NCBI RefSeq assembly: GCF_000240225.1
Contig: NZ_AGUD01000292.1
Coordinates: forward strand, 1 to 52,673
Direction: 5' to 3'
Source: Patulibacter medicamentivorans
GTDB taxonomy: Bacteria > Actinomycetota > Thermoleophilia > Solirubrobacterales > Solirubrobacteraceae
DNA: 52,673 nucleotides
In this document: positions 16,140-23,541 of the stretch, one piece after another
Layout: every line of letters begins with the position of its first letter
Numbering within the stretch: the stretch's first letter is position 1
Program-made: the position numbers and the translations under genes
The notes under the pieces: generated by a model
Databases searched by the model: none
Told to the model about the DNA's origin: nothing
What the model saw: only the letters and a program-made list of their open reading frames with translations

Positions 16140-17302
16140 TGGGCTGGGCCAAGTTCGACGACAGGTTCTCCGAGCACCGCAAGACGCGGCGTTTGTGGCG
16201 CACCGCGCCGGCCGCCGTCGGGCTCCTGACGATGGCGATCACCTACAGCGCCGCGCACGAGACCGACGGTGTCATCGACCGCGACTGGTTCGAGGAGCAC
16301 TGCATCCTCGCCCAGCTCGACGCCGACGCCACGATCGCCGCACTGGTCGACGTCGGGTTCCTCGAGCAGCTCGACGAGGAGACCCTGCAGGTCCACGACT
16401 ACCTCGACTATCAGCCCTCGCGCGAGAAGGAGCAGCAGCGCCGCGCGGCCGAAGCCGACCGCAAGGCCCGCGGCCGCGACGCCCAGAAGAAGGGCCGCCG
16501 CGGCACCAGTCCAGGCGGACACGACGACCCGTCCGGCGGGACTCCGGCCGGACACGATCCGGACAGGCCGCGGACTCCGCCGGACGTCCGACCGGAGTCC
16601 AGTGGTCCCGACCCGACCCGACCCGACCCGAGTAGGGCGGCTACCGCCGCCGCCTCGCACGCGGACGCGCACGAGGCGGCCGGCGATCCGCCGCCCGGCG
16701 GCGGTGGCGGCGACCTCCCGGTCCCGATGGCCTGGGCCCCTGCCCGGCAGGCCCTCGCTCGGTGCTGGCCCTCCGACTCGATCGAGCAGCACCGCCGTGG
16801 GATCTGCGACGAGCTGCGCAAGGAGGGCGACCGCGACCGGCCGCCGATCGACTGGGGACGCCTCGGCGAGCAGCTCGAGCAGCTGATCGCCGACGGGACG
16901 TGCCAGGCGATCACGCCGCTCGAGGCGCTGCGGTTCGGCCTCGGCCAGAGACGCCCGCCGTTCGCCGGCGACCGGCGCCGCACCAGCCGCCCCGCCACCA
17001 CCGGGCAGCCCAAGGCGGTTGCGCTGCCGGCCGAGGCTGCGGCGGCGGCCGGCTTCTGGCCGGCGATCCTGGCCGACGCCAGGGCCCGAATCGGCGACGC
17101 CGCCTGGGACACCTGGCTGTCCGTCATGCGACCGATCGCGGTCGACGCCGACGTCGTCACGGTCACCTGCCCCAGCCACGCCGCGTCGTGGATCGCCGAC
17201 CGCCTCGTCCCGACGCTGGAGGCCGCGGCGACCCGCACCGGCTACGAGCTGCGATTCGTCCGGCCCGAACACGTCGCGACCGCCACGGCGGCGACCGCAT
17301 GA
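16139..17302 (+). CDS. Probable phage replication initiator with DnaA domain I-like C-terminus
   Basis: 387 residues; ATG 16139 with GAGAGAAGGA upstream. Residues 1-105 resemble the winged-helix N-terminus of phage replication proteins (GWAKFDDRFSEHRKTRRLW ... VDVGFLEQLDEETLQVHDYLDYQ). Residues about 110-195 are a charged, Gly/Pro-rich linker with an 11-residue repeat (GHDDPSGGTP / GHDPDRPRTP). The C-terminal part from about residue 300 (FWPAILADARARIGDAAWD, then TWLSVMRPIAV and VTVTCPSHAASWIADRL) matches the pattern of DnaA domain I, which contacts the replicative helicase. No AAA+ ATPase is present. Inferred role: bind the phage origin and recruit host helicase. Confidence 0.7.
   Translation: MGWAKFDDRFSEHRKTRRLWRTAPAAVGLLTMAITYSAAHETDGVIDRDWFEEHCILAQLDADATIAALVDVGFLEQLDEETLQVHDYLDYQPSREKEQQRRAAEADRKARGRDAQKKGRRGTSPGGHDDPSGGTPAGHDPDRPRTPPDVRPESSGPDPTRPDPSRAATAAASHADAHEAAGDPPPGGGGGDLPVPMAWAPARQALARCWPSDSIEQHRRGICDELRKEGDRDRPPIDWGRLGEQLEQLIADGTCQAITPLEALRFGLGQRRPPFAGDRRRTSRPATTGQPKAVALPAEAAAAAGFWPAILADARARIGDAAWDTWLSVMRPIAVDADVVTVTCPSHAASWIADRLVPTLEAAATRTGYELRFVRPEHVATATAATA
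16517..16630. other. Origin-like repeat cluster inside the initiator gene
   Basis: Located in the linker-coding part. GGACACGA occurs at 16517 and 16550, and GGACTCCG at 16539 and 16572, both pairs 33 bp apart. CCGGACA occurs at 16548 and 16559. A nested palindrome follows: GGACTCCG (16572-16579), central CGGACGTCCG (16581-16590), CGGAGTCC (16593-16600). Then four ACCCG units run 16611-16630. Lambdoid origins also lie within the initiator gene's linker. The repeats could instead only reflect a repetitive peptide. Confidence 0.4.
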
Positions 17303-17583
17303 GCAGCAACATCGACCGGGTGATCGCCCGAGCGGCGAAGCCCCGGCCGGACCTCCTGCCGGCCGCCGCGCTGCTGACCTGCGGCCAGGTCATGGCCGAC
17401 GGCGCCGACGAGCACGGCGAGCGGTGGCGCAGCCGGACCGCCCGCCACCACGTCAGCTGTGGGCTGCGACACCTGCTGCGGTGGCTCGCTGGCGACCGCG
17501 TCGACCACAGCGGCCACAGCCACCTTGCGCACGCCGCGACCCGACTGCTGATGGCCCTCGACCGAGAGGAGGCCCAGTCGTGA
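17299..17583 (+). CDS. DUF5664-family (dATP/dGTP diphosphohydrolase N-terminal-like) protein
   Basis: 94 residues, ATGA overlap with the initiator. Fits the phage DUF5664 pattern along its length: KPRPDLLPAAAL, a GADEHGERW block, then GLRHLLRWLAGDRVD followed by HSGHSHLAHAATRLLMAL. The His/Asp/Glu set resembles MazG-like metal sites. Family knowledge: this domain is linked to phage hydrolysis of purine deoxynucleoside triphosphates, altering the pool during replication. The usual Trp in KPRWDLLP is Pro here. No PurZ partner is nearby, so no base-substituted genome is implied. Confidence 0.75.
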   Translation: MSSNIDRVIARAAKPRPDLLPAAALLTCGQVMADGADEHGERWRSRTARHHVSCGLRHLLRWLAGDRVDHSGHSHLAHAATRLLMALDREEAQS

Positions 17584-18224
17584 CGCTCGTCGTCCGCCAC
17601 GACCTGCTGACGCTGGAGGGCTGCCGCCGCGAGGCATGGCGGCTGCTCGGCCGGATCGCGACCCAGGTCACCGAGGCATCCGGCCAGAGCATCGGCGGCC
17701 GCGTCAGCGCTGGCAAGCCCGAGAGCCGCCCGCCGACCGGGCCGCGCGGCGACACCCTCGAAGCGACGTGGCTCACCCGGTTCCACGCATCGTGGGACGA
17801 CGTCGTCGGGCTGCGAACCGACGTCCTCGTCTGCGGCGCCGTCTACGCCCGCCAGCTAGGGCAGCTCGACAGCTGGGCGCGCGAGCACTTGCTGACCGAC
17901 GCCGGGTTCTCGGTCCAGCACGACGCCGACCTCGTCCTCGACCGCGTCATCGACTGCTACCCCGGCTGGGCTCCCGAGGAGGTCGCCGCCGTCGAGACCG
18001 CGATCGGCTCCCGCTGCGACGCGCTCTGGGTCCGCCGCGCCCGCCGCAGCTCCGCACGGCACCCCGAGACCGGCGTCCCGGTCCCCGTCGGCCAGCACCG
18101 CATCGCCGAGGTCATCGCGCTCAACGCCGCCGGCCGGTCGCAGCGCTCGATCGCCCAAGAGGTAGGCGCCAGCAAGACGACCGTCCAACGGATCCTCGAC
18201 GAACACCTCAGCAAGGCCAGCTGA
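17580..18224 (+). CDS. Helix-turn-helix protein of the replication block
   Basis: 214 residues, GTG start overlapping the previous stop. The C-terminus has an HTH like that of resolvase/Trp-repressor-type proteins: HRIAEVIALNAAGRSQRSIAQEVGASKTTVQRILDEH (residues about 175-211). The central part is helical with Trp/Asp-rich stretches (CYPGWAPEEVAAVE). Similar proteins in actinophages are unassigned. Possible transcription factor or terminase-like regulator; function not claimed. Confidence 0.65.
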   Translation: MTLVVRHDLLTLEGCRREAWRLLGRIATQVTEASGQSIGGRVSAGKPESRPPTGPRGDTLEATWLTRFHASWDDVVGLRTDVLVCGAVYARQLGQLDSWAREHLLTDAGFSVQHDADLVLDRVIDCYPGWAPEEVAAVETAIGSRCDALWVRRARRSSARHPETGVPVPVGQHRIAEVIALNAAGRSQRSIAQEVGASKTTVQRILDEHLSKAS

Positions 18225-18469
18225 TGCCGAAGCACGCCTTCGTCCTGCTCGACGACCTGATCCGCTCCGGTGGCCTGTACCCCGGAGCGACGATCAGGAT
18301 CAATGGTCGCGTCAGCACGGTCGAGCGAATCGGCTGGTCCCACGACCGCATCTCCGTCAACTTCGCCGATGGATCGTCGTTGTTCCGGATCGAGGCCGGA
18401 CCGGACTCCGCCGTCGCCGCCGCGAGAGCGACATCAGCGTTCGTCGATGTGACGGTGACCCTCCGGTGA
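18224..18469 (+). CDS. Small prophage protein of unknown function
   Basis: 81 residues; ATG shares a base with the previous TGA. Beta-rich (GATIRINGRVSTVERIGWSHDRISVNFADG), suggesting a small SH3/KOW-like barrel. Last gene of the left operon; followed by a 328-bp noncoding stretch. Confidence 0.6.
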   Translation: MPKHAFVLLDDLIRSGGLYPGATIRINGRVSTVERIGWSHDRISVNFADGSSLFRIEAGPDSAVAAARATSAFVDVTVTLR

Positions 18470-18500
18470 CCACCGCTCGGCGCTCGGTCACAGGCGCGAG

Positions 18501-18530
18501 TTGACATCCGACGAGTGGTCCAGGTACGCT
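18501..18530 (+). promoter_or_regulatory. Strong sigma-70-type promoter candidate
   Basis: TTGACA (18501-18506), 18-bp spacer, TACGCT (18525-18530). The -35 box is a perfect consensus, rare in this GC context. It would drive the region with hairpins 18541-18600 and then the HNH/packaging genes. Confidence 0.55.
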
Positions 18531-18536
18531 TTTTAC

Positions 18537-18600
18537 CGACGGACGAACTGCGTCCAGAATCCGAACGCGGCGCCTACGGCACAGGCGCCGTTTCGCGTTC
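18537..18600 (+). ncRNA. Candidate structured phage RNA or leader
   Basis: Starting about 7 nt after the -10 box: hairpin GGACG-AACTG-CGTCC (18541-18555), then a long hairpin with outer arms GAACGC (18563-18568) / GCGTTC (18595-18600) and inner arms GGCGCC (18569-18574) / GGCGCC (18584-18589), with a 5-nt bulge GTTTC. It could be a small RNA, or an attenuator in the leader of the packaging operon. No known RNA family or tRNA fits. Confidence 0.35.
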
Positions 18601-18797
18601 TAGGCCCCGCCCTACCAGGGCAACTCGCCCGTCTCCTCCCCCGCATCCCCGTGACCGGGTCGCGGTCGATCGATGCGCCCCTCTCGCCCCGCGGCGAGCC
18701 ATGCACAGACCCCGCGCGACTCCTACGCCGGGCCGGGGCGGCAGCGCGCGCCCAGCGCCCGCGTCACCGTCGACCGCGGCCCGTTCGCGCCACCACC

Positions 18798-19136
18798 ATG
18801 TCCCGCGCGCCGTCCATCTGCTCGCAGCCCGGCTGCCCCGAGGACGCCACCGGCAGTGGACGCTGCGCAGAGCACCAACGCCGGGCGTGGGCCAACCGCT
18901 CCCCGTCCAGCATCGCCCTCAACGGCGCAGGCCGAGCGGCCCACCGCCGCGCCCGCCGCGCCGCTGCCCGCCGCGCGGCGGGACGGTGCGAGGAGTGCGG
19001 CGAGCCGAGCGACGACCTCCAGCTGCACCACCACCACCCGATCAGCCAGGGCGGAGCGATCGTCCAGCCGAACGGCCGCATGCTCTGCACGGCCTGCCAC
19101 CTCGTGGCCGACCGCGACACCGGCGCCCGACGATGA
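18798..19136 (+). CDS. HNH endonuclease
   Basis: 112 residues from ATG 18798. Zinc-type HNH: CEEC (64-67), the LHHHHPISQGG core (76-86), N92, and CTACH (97-101). An additional N-terminal Cys/His cluster (CSQPGC, GRCAEH) looks like a second small zinc site. In many phages an HNH next to terminase and cos is needed for genome packaging. The gene sits about 1.1 kb upstream of the terminase genes here. Confidence 0.9.
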   Translation: MSRAPSICSQPGCPEDATGSGRCAEHQRRAWANRSPSSIALNGAGRAAHRRARRAAARRAAGRCEECGEPSDDLQLHHHHPISQGGAIVQPNGRMLCTACHLVADRDTGARR

Positions 19137-19372
19137 CCGCCACCCGCAACAGCTGGCACGTGCTGGAGATGGCGACCCACGTCGCGCTGGTCCCTGACTA
19201 CGAGGACGGCCACGTGCTCGCGGCTTGGTGCTGGTGCCAGCCGACCGTCGAGACGGCTAACCCCGAGACCGGCCAGGCGTATGCGATCCCGGTGATCGCG
19301 CACCGCGACATCGGCGAGCGCACCGGAGGCCGTCCGATCACCGACGTCGACCAGCCCGATGACGAGACCTGA
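19133..19372 (+). CDS. Small prophage protein of unknown function
   Basis: 79 residues, ATGA overlap with the HNH gene. Aromatic/Cys-rich centre (LAAWCWCQPTVET), acidic C-terminus (DVDQPDDET). No family recognised. Confidence 0.6.
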   Translation: MTATRNSWHVLEMATHVALVPDYEDGHVLAAWCWCQPTVETANPETGQAYAIPVIAHRDIGERTGGRPITDVDQPDDET

Positions 19373-19375
19373 CCC

Positions 19376-19663
19376 GTGAGCAGTCACACCTGGATCTACC
19401 TCGACAGCACCGACGAGTTCTGCGTCGCGCACGAGCGAGACGAGGTCGCACGCCTCCTCGAGGACTGCGATCGAGAGTTCCTGCCGATGCTGTCGATCCG
19501 GTACCGCGACCCTGAGGCGTCGGACTTCGACGCGTTGAGCGACGACCCCACGTTCACCCAGGTCACGACCTTCGTTCGTGCCCGGAGCGTGGTCGCGTTC
19601 GAGTCGGCACCGCCCCACGTGGAGCTGTCGATCATGCGGGCCGCAGCGCACCAGCTGGGCTGA
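19376..19663 (+). CDS. Small prophage protein of unknown function
   Basis: 95 residues, GTG start 3 bp after the previous stop. Acidic, mixed helix/strand (DEFCVAHERDEVARLLEDCDREFL). No motif recognised. Last gene before the noncoding stretch upstream of terminase. Confidence 0.6.
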   Translation: MSSHTWIYLDSTDEFCVAHERDEVARLLEDCDREFLPMLSIRYRDPEASDFDALSDDPTFTQVTTFVRARSVVAFESAPPHVELSIMRAAAHQLG

Positions 19664-19913
19664 CCCTCACCCGTGCGCCGTGCATGCGTGCCCCAGGCGG
19701 GCTGCTTGCACGGTGCAAGGGTGGGGGGTGGCCCCCTCCCGAGGGGGCTAGGAACCGCCCGGGGTGGCTTCTCGCGATCTGTACGGATCTCAGGGTCGCG
19801 AACCCCTAGCCCGGCACTCACTTCACCCAGGCGCAACCGCGCGCCGCCACTGACGATCCGGTCTGGGCCAGATGCCCGGACCGCGGTCGCGACATCGGCC
19901 CAGGAGGCCACCC
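19664..19913. other. Noncoding stretch upstream of terminase, cos-site candidate
   Basis: 250 bp without a supported gene. It contains CTTGCAC-G-GTGCAAG (19705-19719), GCCCCCT-CCCG-AGGGGGC (19731-19748) and a near-palindrome GGGTCGCGAACCC (about 19794-19806). Dense dyad symmetry directly upstream of the small terminase and just after an HNH gene is where a cos or pac site is expected. The packaging type is not proven. CAGGAGG at 19901 is the ribosome site of the next gene. Confidence 0.45.
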
Positions 19914-20354
19914 GTGGCGCTGCCCAAGCCGCCCGGCCAGACCCGACGACGGAACCTCGACCAGCCCAACTGGACCACCCTCACCGACGACGATGTCCCC
20001 GACGAGGTCCCGGAGTTCCCGGGCCGCAAGCCGTCGGTTGCCGCGCTCGTCTACTGGACCGCGATCTTCACCTCGCCGATCGGCGGGATCCTGCACGACG
20101 TCGACCACTTCGGCATCGCGCGCCTGTGCCGCCTGCACTCCAAGGCCGAGCAGGGGAAGATCAACGGCGTCGAGCTGGGCGAGCTTCGTCAGCTCGAGCA
20201 GATGTACGGCCTCTCGCCCTGGGCGCGCCGCCGTCTCCAGTGGGAGATCGACCGCGTCGGCGGGCCCGGAACCGCGCACGACCCGCAGCGGACCGACGAA
20301 CTCCAGCGCCGCCGCGACGAGCGGCGGGGCCGGATGGAGGGCACCGGGACGTGA
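19914..20354 (+). CDS. Terminase small subunit (probable)
   Basis: 146 residues from GTG 19914, set by CAGGAGG seven bases upstream. Position directly before the large terminase with a GTGA overlap is the main evidence. The sequence has a helical N-terminus and a C-terminal arginine-rich helix (DELQRRRDERRGRMEG), as in many DNA-recognising small subunits. It would bind the packaging site and load the motor. Confidence 0.75.
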   Translation: MALPKPPGQTRRRNLDQPNWTTLTDDDVPDEVPEFPGRKPSVAALVYWTAIFTSPIGGILHDVDHFGIARLCRLHSKAEQGKINGVELGELRQLEQMYGLSPWARRRLQWEIDRVGGPGTAHDPQRTDELQRRRDERRGRMEGTGT

Positions 20355-22057
20355 CCGGCAAGGGTCGGCTCCCCCAGCTCGGCCCGGTCAACTTCCCGAC
20401 GCTCGGCTTCCAGATCGTCGACTGGTGGGAGACGTTCCTGCGTCACGGTCCGGGCGACGTCATCGGCGAGCGTTGGCTTCCCGGCGACGAGCCCGGCCTC
20501 GCGCTCGACGACGAGGAGATCCGGCACCTCTGCTGGTGCTACCGCCTCAACGGCCACGGCCGCCGCGTCTTCCACCGCGTCGTGCGCGTCGCGCCGAAGG
20601 GCCGCCGGAAGTCCGAGATCGCGGGCGGCCTCGTCGTCGTCGAGGCGATCGGCCCCTGCCGCTTCAGCCACTGGGCAGCCGCCGGCGAGGTCTCCTGGTG
20701 GGGCTACCCGTACCGCGAGGGCGAGCCCGTCGGCCGACCGCTCTTGACCCCGTTCATCCGGGCGCTGGCGACGGAGGAGGACCAGACCGGCAACACGTAC
20801 GACAACACGTACGAGATGCTGCGCGGGCCCGAGGTTCGCGAGACCTGGCCCGGCCTCGACGTCGGCCTGACCCGCACGAACCTTCCGGCCGGCGGCGAGA
20901 TCACCCCGTCGACCTCCGGTGCCGACTCCAAGGAGGGCGGCAAGGAGAGTTTCGGCGTCGCCGACGAGACCTATCTCTGGCGCACCAAGAAGCACCGCGA
21001 CCAGCACCGGATGGTCACCCGCAACTTGGCCAAGCGCAAAGCGGCCGAGGGGTGGATGTACGAGACGTCGAACGCGCACAAGCCCGGCCAGGGGTCGGTG
21101 CTCGAGCGGGCCTACGAGTACGCGCTGCGGCTCGGGTCGCTGGAGGCGATGGTTCGCGCCGGCGTCCTGATCGACTGGCGCGAGCCCACCGACCCGCTGG
21201 TCGGCAAGGACTTCGGCGACGACCGGAAGGTCCGCCGCGCGATCCGCGACGTCTACGGTCCCGCCTCGGCTTGGCTGGACGTCGTCCGGATCCTGACCGA
21301 CATCCGCGACCCCGAGACCGAGGAGTCCGACGCCCGCCGCGCCTGGCTGAACCAGGTCGCGCAGGGCACCGGCTCGTGGCTGGACCTGGCTCGTTGGCGA
21401 GCGCTGGAGACCAGCGAGCGGCTGGAGCCCGGCACCCCGGTCGCGGCCGGGTTCGACGGCTCCCGCTTCGACGACTCCACCGGCATCATCGTCGTCACCG
21501 AAGACGGTCTGATCGTCCCCTGGCGCTGGTGGGAGAAGCCCGCCGACGCTGGCGACGACTGGGAGGTCGACGAGGCCGAAGTCGACGGCGGCGTCGACGA
21601 GCTCTTCCAGACGCACCCCGTCGCGCGGTTCTACGGCGACCCGTTCTATTGGACCGCCGACATGGCGCGGTGGGCCCGCGACCACGGCCCGGCCGTCCGG
21701 ACGTGGAAGACCAACGAGCAGCGCAAGATGGCCCTCGCGCTGGACGCGTTCGAGGTCGACGTGCGTGCCGCGCAGGGCGCCGACCCGACCGTCGCTCGTC
21801 TGCGACACGCGTCCGCCAAGACGCCGTTGACGACCCACGTCGGCAACGCGCACACGATCGAGGTCCCCGTCGTGCTGGACGACAAGGGCCGCCTCGGTCA
21901 CATCCTCAGCAAGGAGCGCAAGGGCTCCCCCCACAAGATCGATCTCGCCATGGCGATGGTCCTGGGCTGGACGGCCCGCACCGACGCGCTGGCCAAGAAC
22001 GAGTTCCGCTCCGCCCGGATCCGTGGCCGCAAGGCCCGCTTGGGCTTCATCCGATGA
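20351..22057 (+). CDS. Terminase large subunit
   Basis: 568 residues, GTG start overlapping the small subunit. ATP-driven DNA packaging motor with nuclease. The Walker A-like loop is VAPKGRRKSE (residues 80-89; Lys87-Ser88). The RNase H-like nuclease half opens with AGFDGSRFDDSTG (Asp369) and ends with a conserved KIDLAMAMVLGW acidic site, typical of actinophage terminases. Full length. Confidence 0.93.
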   Translation: MTGKGRLPQLGPVNFPTLGFQIVDWWETFLRHGPGDVIGERWLPGDEPGLALDDEEIRHLCWCYRLNGHGRRVFHRVVRVAPKGRRKSEIAGGLVVVEAIGPCRFSHWAAAGEVSWWGYPYREGEPVGRPLLTPFIRALATEEDQTGNTYDNTYEMLRGPEVRETWPGLDVGLTRTNLPAGGEITPSTSGADSKEGGKESFGVADETYLWRTKKHRDQHRMVTRNLAKRKAAEGWMYETSNAHKPGQGSVLERAYEYALRLGSLEAMVRAGVLIDWREPTDPLVGKDFGDDRKVRRAIRDVYGPASAWLDVVRILTDIRDPETEESDARRAWLNQVAQGTGSWLDLARWRALETSERLEPGTPVAAGFDGSRFDDSTGIIVVTEDGLIVPWRWWEKPADAGDDWEVDEAEVDGGVDELFQTHPVARFYGDPFYWTADMARWARDHGPAVRTWKTNEQRKMALALDAFEVDVRAAQGADPTVARLRHASAKTPLTTHVGNAHTIEVPVVLDDKGRLGHILSKERKGSPHKIDLAMAMVLGWTARTDALAKNEFRSARIRGRKARLGFIR

Positions 22058-23541
22058 CCGAACCGACCACCCCACAGGACACGCCGTTCATGCTGCCCGA
22101 TGGCGGCCCGCCGCGGTTCACGCCGTTCGACGTCGACCCCGACGCCTACGCCGACGGCAATGCCCGCGCCGCGGCGTGGACGCGCGAGCTGTCGCGACGG
22201 CTGTCCCAGCGCGAGCCGTCGATCCGCCGGCATCGCGCCTACTTCGCCGGGGAGCAGCCGATGCGGCTCGGGTCCAAGAACTGGACCGACGCGTTCGGCG
22301 ACAGCTTCGGGTGCGCCCGCAACAACTGGATGCCGCTGGTCGCCGAGACCGCCGTGGCTCGCATCGACCTCCAGGGCTTCCGGCTGGATCCCCGCGACCC
22401 GAATCCCGACCGCGACGCCTGGGAGATCTTCCAGGCCAACGGCCTGGACCTCCACGCCGCCCAGCTGCACCTCGACACGATCGTCACCGGCTGGGGCTAC
22501 ACCCTCACCTGGCCCGACGAGCACGACGACCCGCGGATCACCGTCGAGGACCCGCTCGAGACGATCGTGATGCGCGACCCGGCCGACCGCCGCCGGATCC
22601 TCGCGGGCCTGAAGTCGTGGCGCGACCTCGTCGGCCGCTGGCACGCGCTGCTCTTCACCCCCGACACCGTCTGGACGCTCGTCGGTGGCATCGACGGCTC
22701 CGACGAGCGGACCGCGATCCCGCCGCAGCAGTGGACCGTCACCAAGGGTGAGGACAACCCGCTCGGTCGCGTCCCGATCGTCGAGTTCATCAACAACCCC
22801 GACATCCACTGGCAGGGCCACTCCGACCTCGAGCCCGTCGAACCGCTCCAGGACGCGCTCGACAAGACGTTCGCCGATCTCCTGATCGCGTCCGAGTTCA
22901 CCGCCTACCGCCAGCGGGTCCTGATCGGCGGCGAAACGCCGATCGACCCGACGACGAAGCAGCCGATCACGCAGGCCGAGTTCGGCATCCAGCGGCTCTT
23001 GACGCTCGAAGAGGGCGGCGAGATCAAGGAGCTGGAGGCGTCGGACCTGTCGAACTACACCGGCGTCCTGGAGTCGCTGAAGAACGACGTCGCCGCGCTC
23101 ACCTGGACCCCGCCGCAGTACCTCCTCGGCTCGATGGTCAACATCAGCGGCGACGCCCTGAAGGCCGCCGAGTCCGGGCTCTACTTCCGCGTCGCGCGCA
23201 AGCTCAAGCTCTTCGGCGAATCGTGGAAGGCCACGCTCCGTCTGGCGTTCCACGTGCTGGGGCTCGAGGAGATGGCGATGACCGCCGAGGTCGTCTGGCG
23301 CGACCACGAGACCACGTCCGAGGCGGTCCGCGTCGACGCGCTCACAAAGCTCTCCACGCTCGAGGTGCCAAAGGTCGCGCTCTGGGAGATGTGGGGCGCC
23401 ACCCCGACGATGATCGAGCGGTGGAAGGCCGAGCGGATCGAGGAGCAGATCGCCGGCGGCTACGCGCTCGGCCTGACCCCGAACGGCCCGGCGGTCGAAC
23501 CGGCCGCGCCGGAGCCGTTGCCTGAGCCGATCGCCGCGTGA
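22054..23541 (+). CDS. Portal protein (SPP1 gp6-like)
   Basis: 495 residues, ATGA overlap with terminase. Recognised by the portal pattern: RRHRAYFAGEQPMR..., NNWMPLVAETAVARIDLQGFR, LGRVPIVEFINNPD, PPQYLLGSMVNISGDALKAAESGL. It forms the dodecameric DNA channel at one capsid vertex. Pro/Ala-rich C-terminal tail. Confidence 0.93.
   Translation: MTEPTTPQDTPFMLPDGGPPRFTPFDVDPDAYADGNARAAAWTRELSRRLSQREPSIRRHRAYFAGEQPMRLGSKNWTDAFGDSFGCARNNWMPLVAETAVARIDLQGFRLDPRDPNPDRDAWEIFQANGLDLHAAQLHLDTIVTGWGYTLTWPDEHDDPRITVEDPLETIVMRDPADRRRILAGLKSWRDLVGRWHALLFTPDTVWTLVGGIDGSDERTAIPPQQWTVTKGEDNPLGRVPIVEFINNPDIHWQGHSDLEPVEPLQDALDKTFADLLIASEFTAYRQRVLIGGETPIDPTTKQPITQAEFGIQRLLTLEEGGEIKELEASDLSNYTGVLESLKNDVAALTWTPPQYLLGSMVNISGDALKAAESGLYFRVARKLKLFGESWKATLRLAFHVLGLEEMAMTAEVVWRDHETTSEAVRVDALTKLSTLEVPKVALWEMWGATPTMIERWKAERIEEQIAGGYALGLTPNGPAVEPAAPEPLPEPIAA

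Larger units (their letters stand above)
18470..18797. other. 328-bp noncoding stretch before the HNH gene
   Basis: No supported gene. The first part holds a promoter and structured-RNA candidate (given separately). GCCCT-ACC-AGGGC is a small hairpin at about 18608-18620. The rest (18621-18797) is GC-rich with no start/ribosome-site pair that I trust; open frames through it are by-products of base composition. Confidence 0.5.

Noticed and set aside
17299-17583. Evidence for a 2-aminoadenine (Z) genome because of the DUF5664/MazZ-like protein
   Set aside because: No PurZ-type adenylosuccinate synthetase or matching polymerase in the window; DUF5664 proteins are common in ordinary phages.
17580-18224. 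A small terminase subunit because of its C-terminal HTH
   Set aside because: The gene adjoining the large terminase (19914-20354) is better placed; this one lies in the replication block about 2 kb away.
18501-18620. A phage tRNA in the gap before the HNH gene
   Set aside because: Hairpins are present but there is no T-loop GTTCRA motif and no seven-base acceptor pairing.
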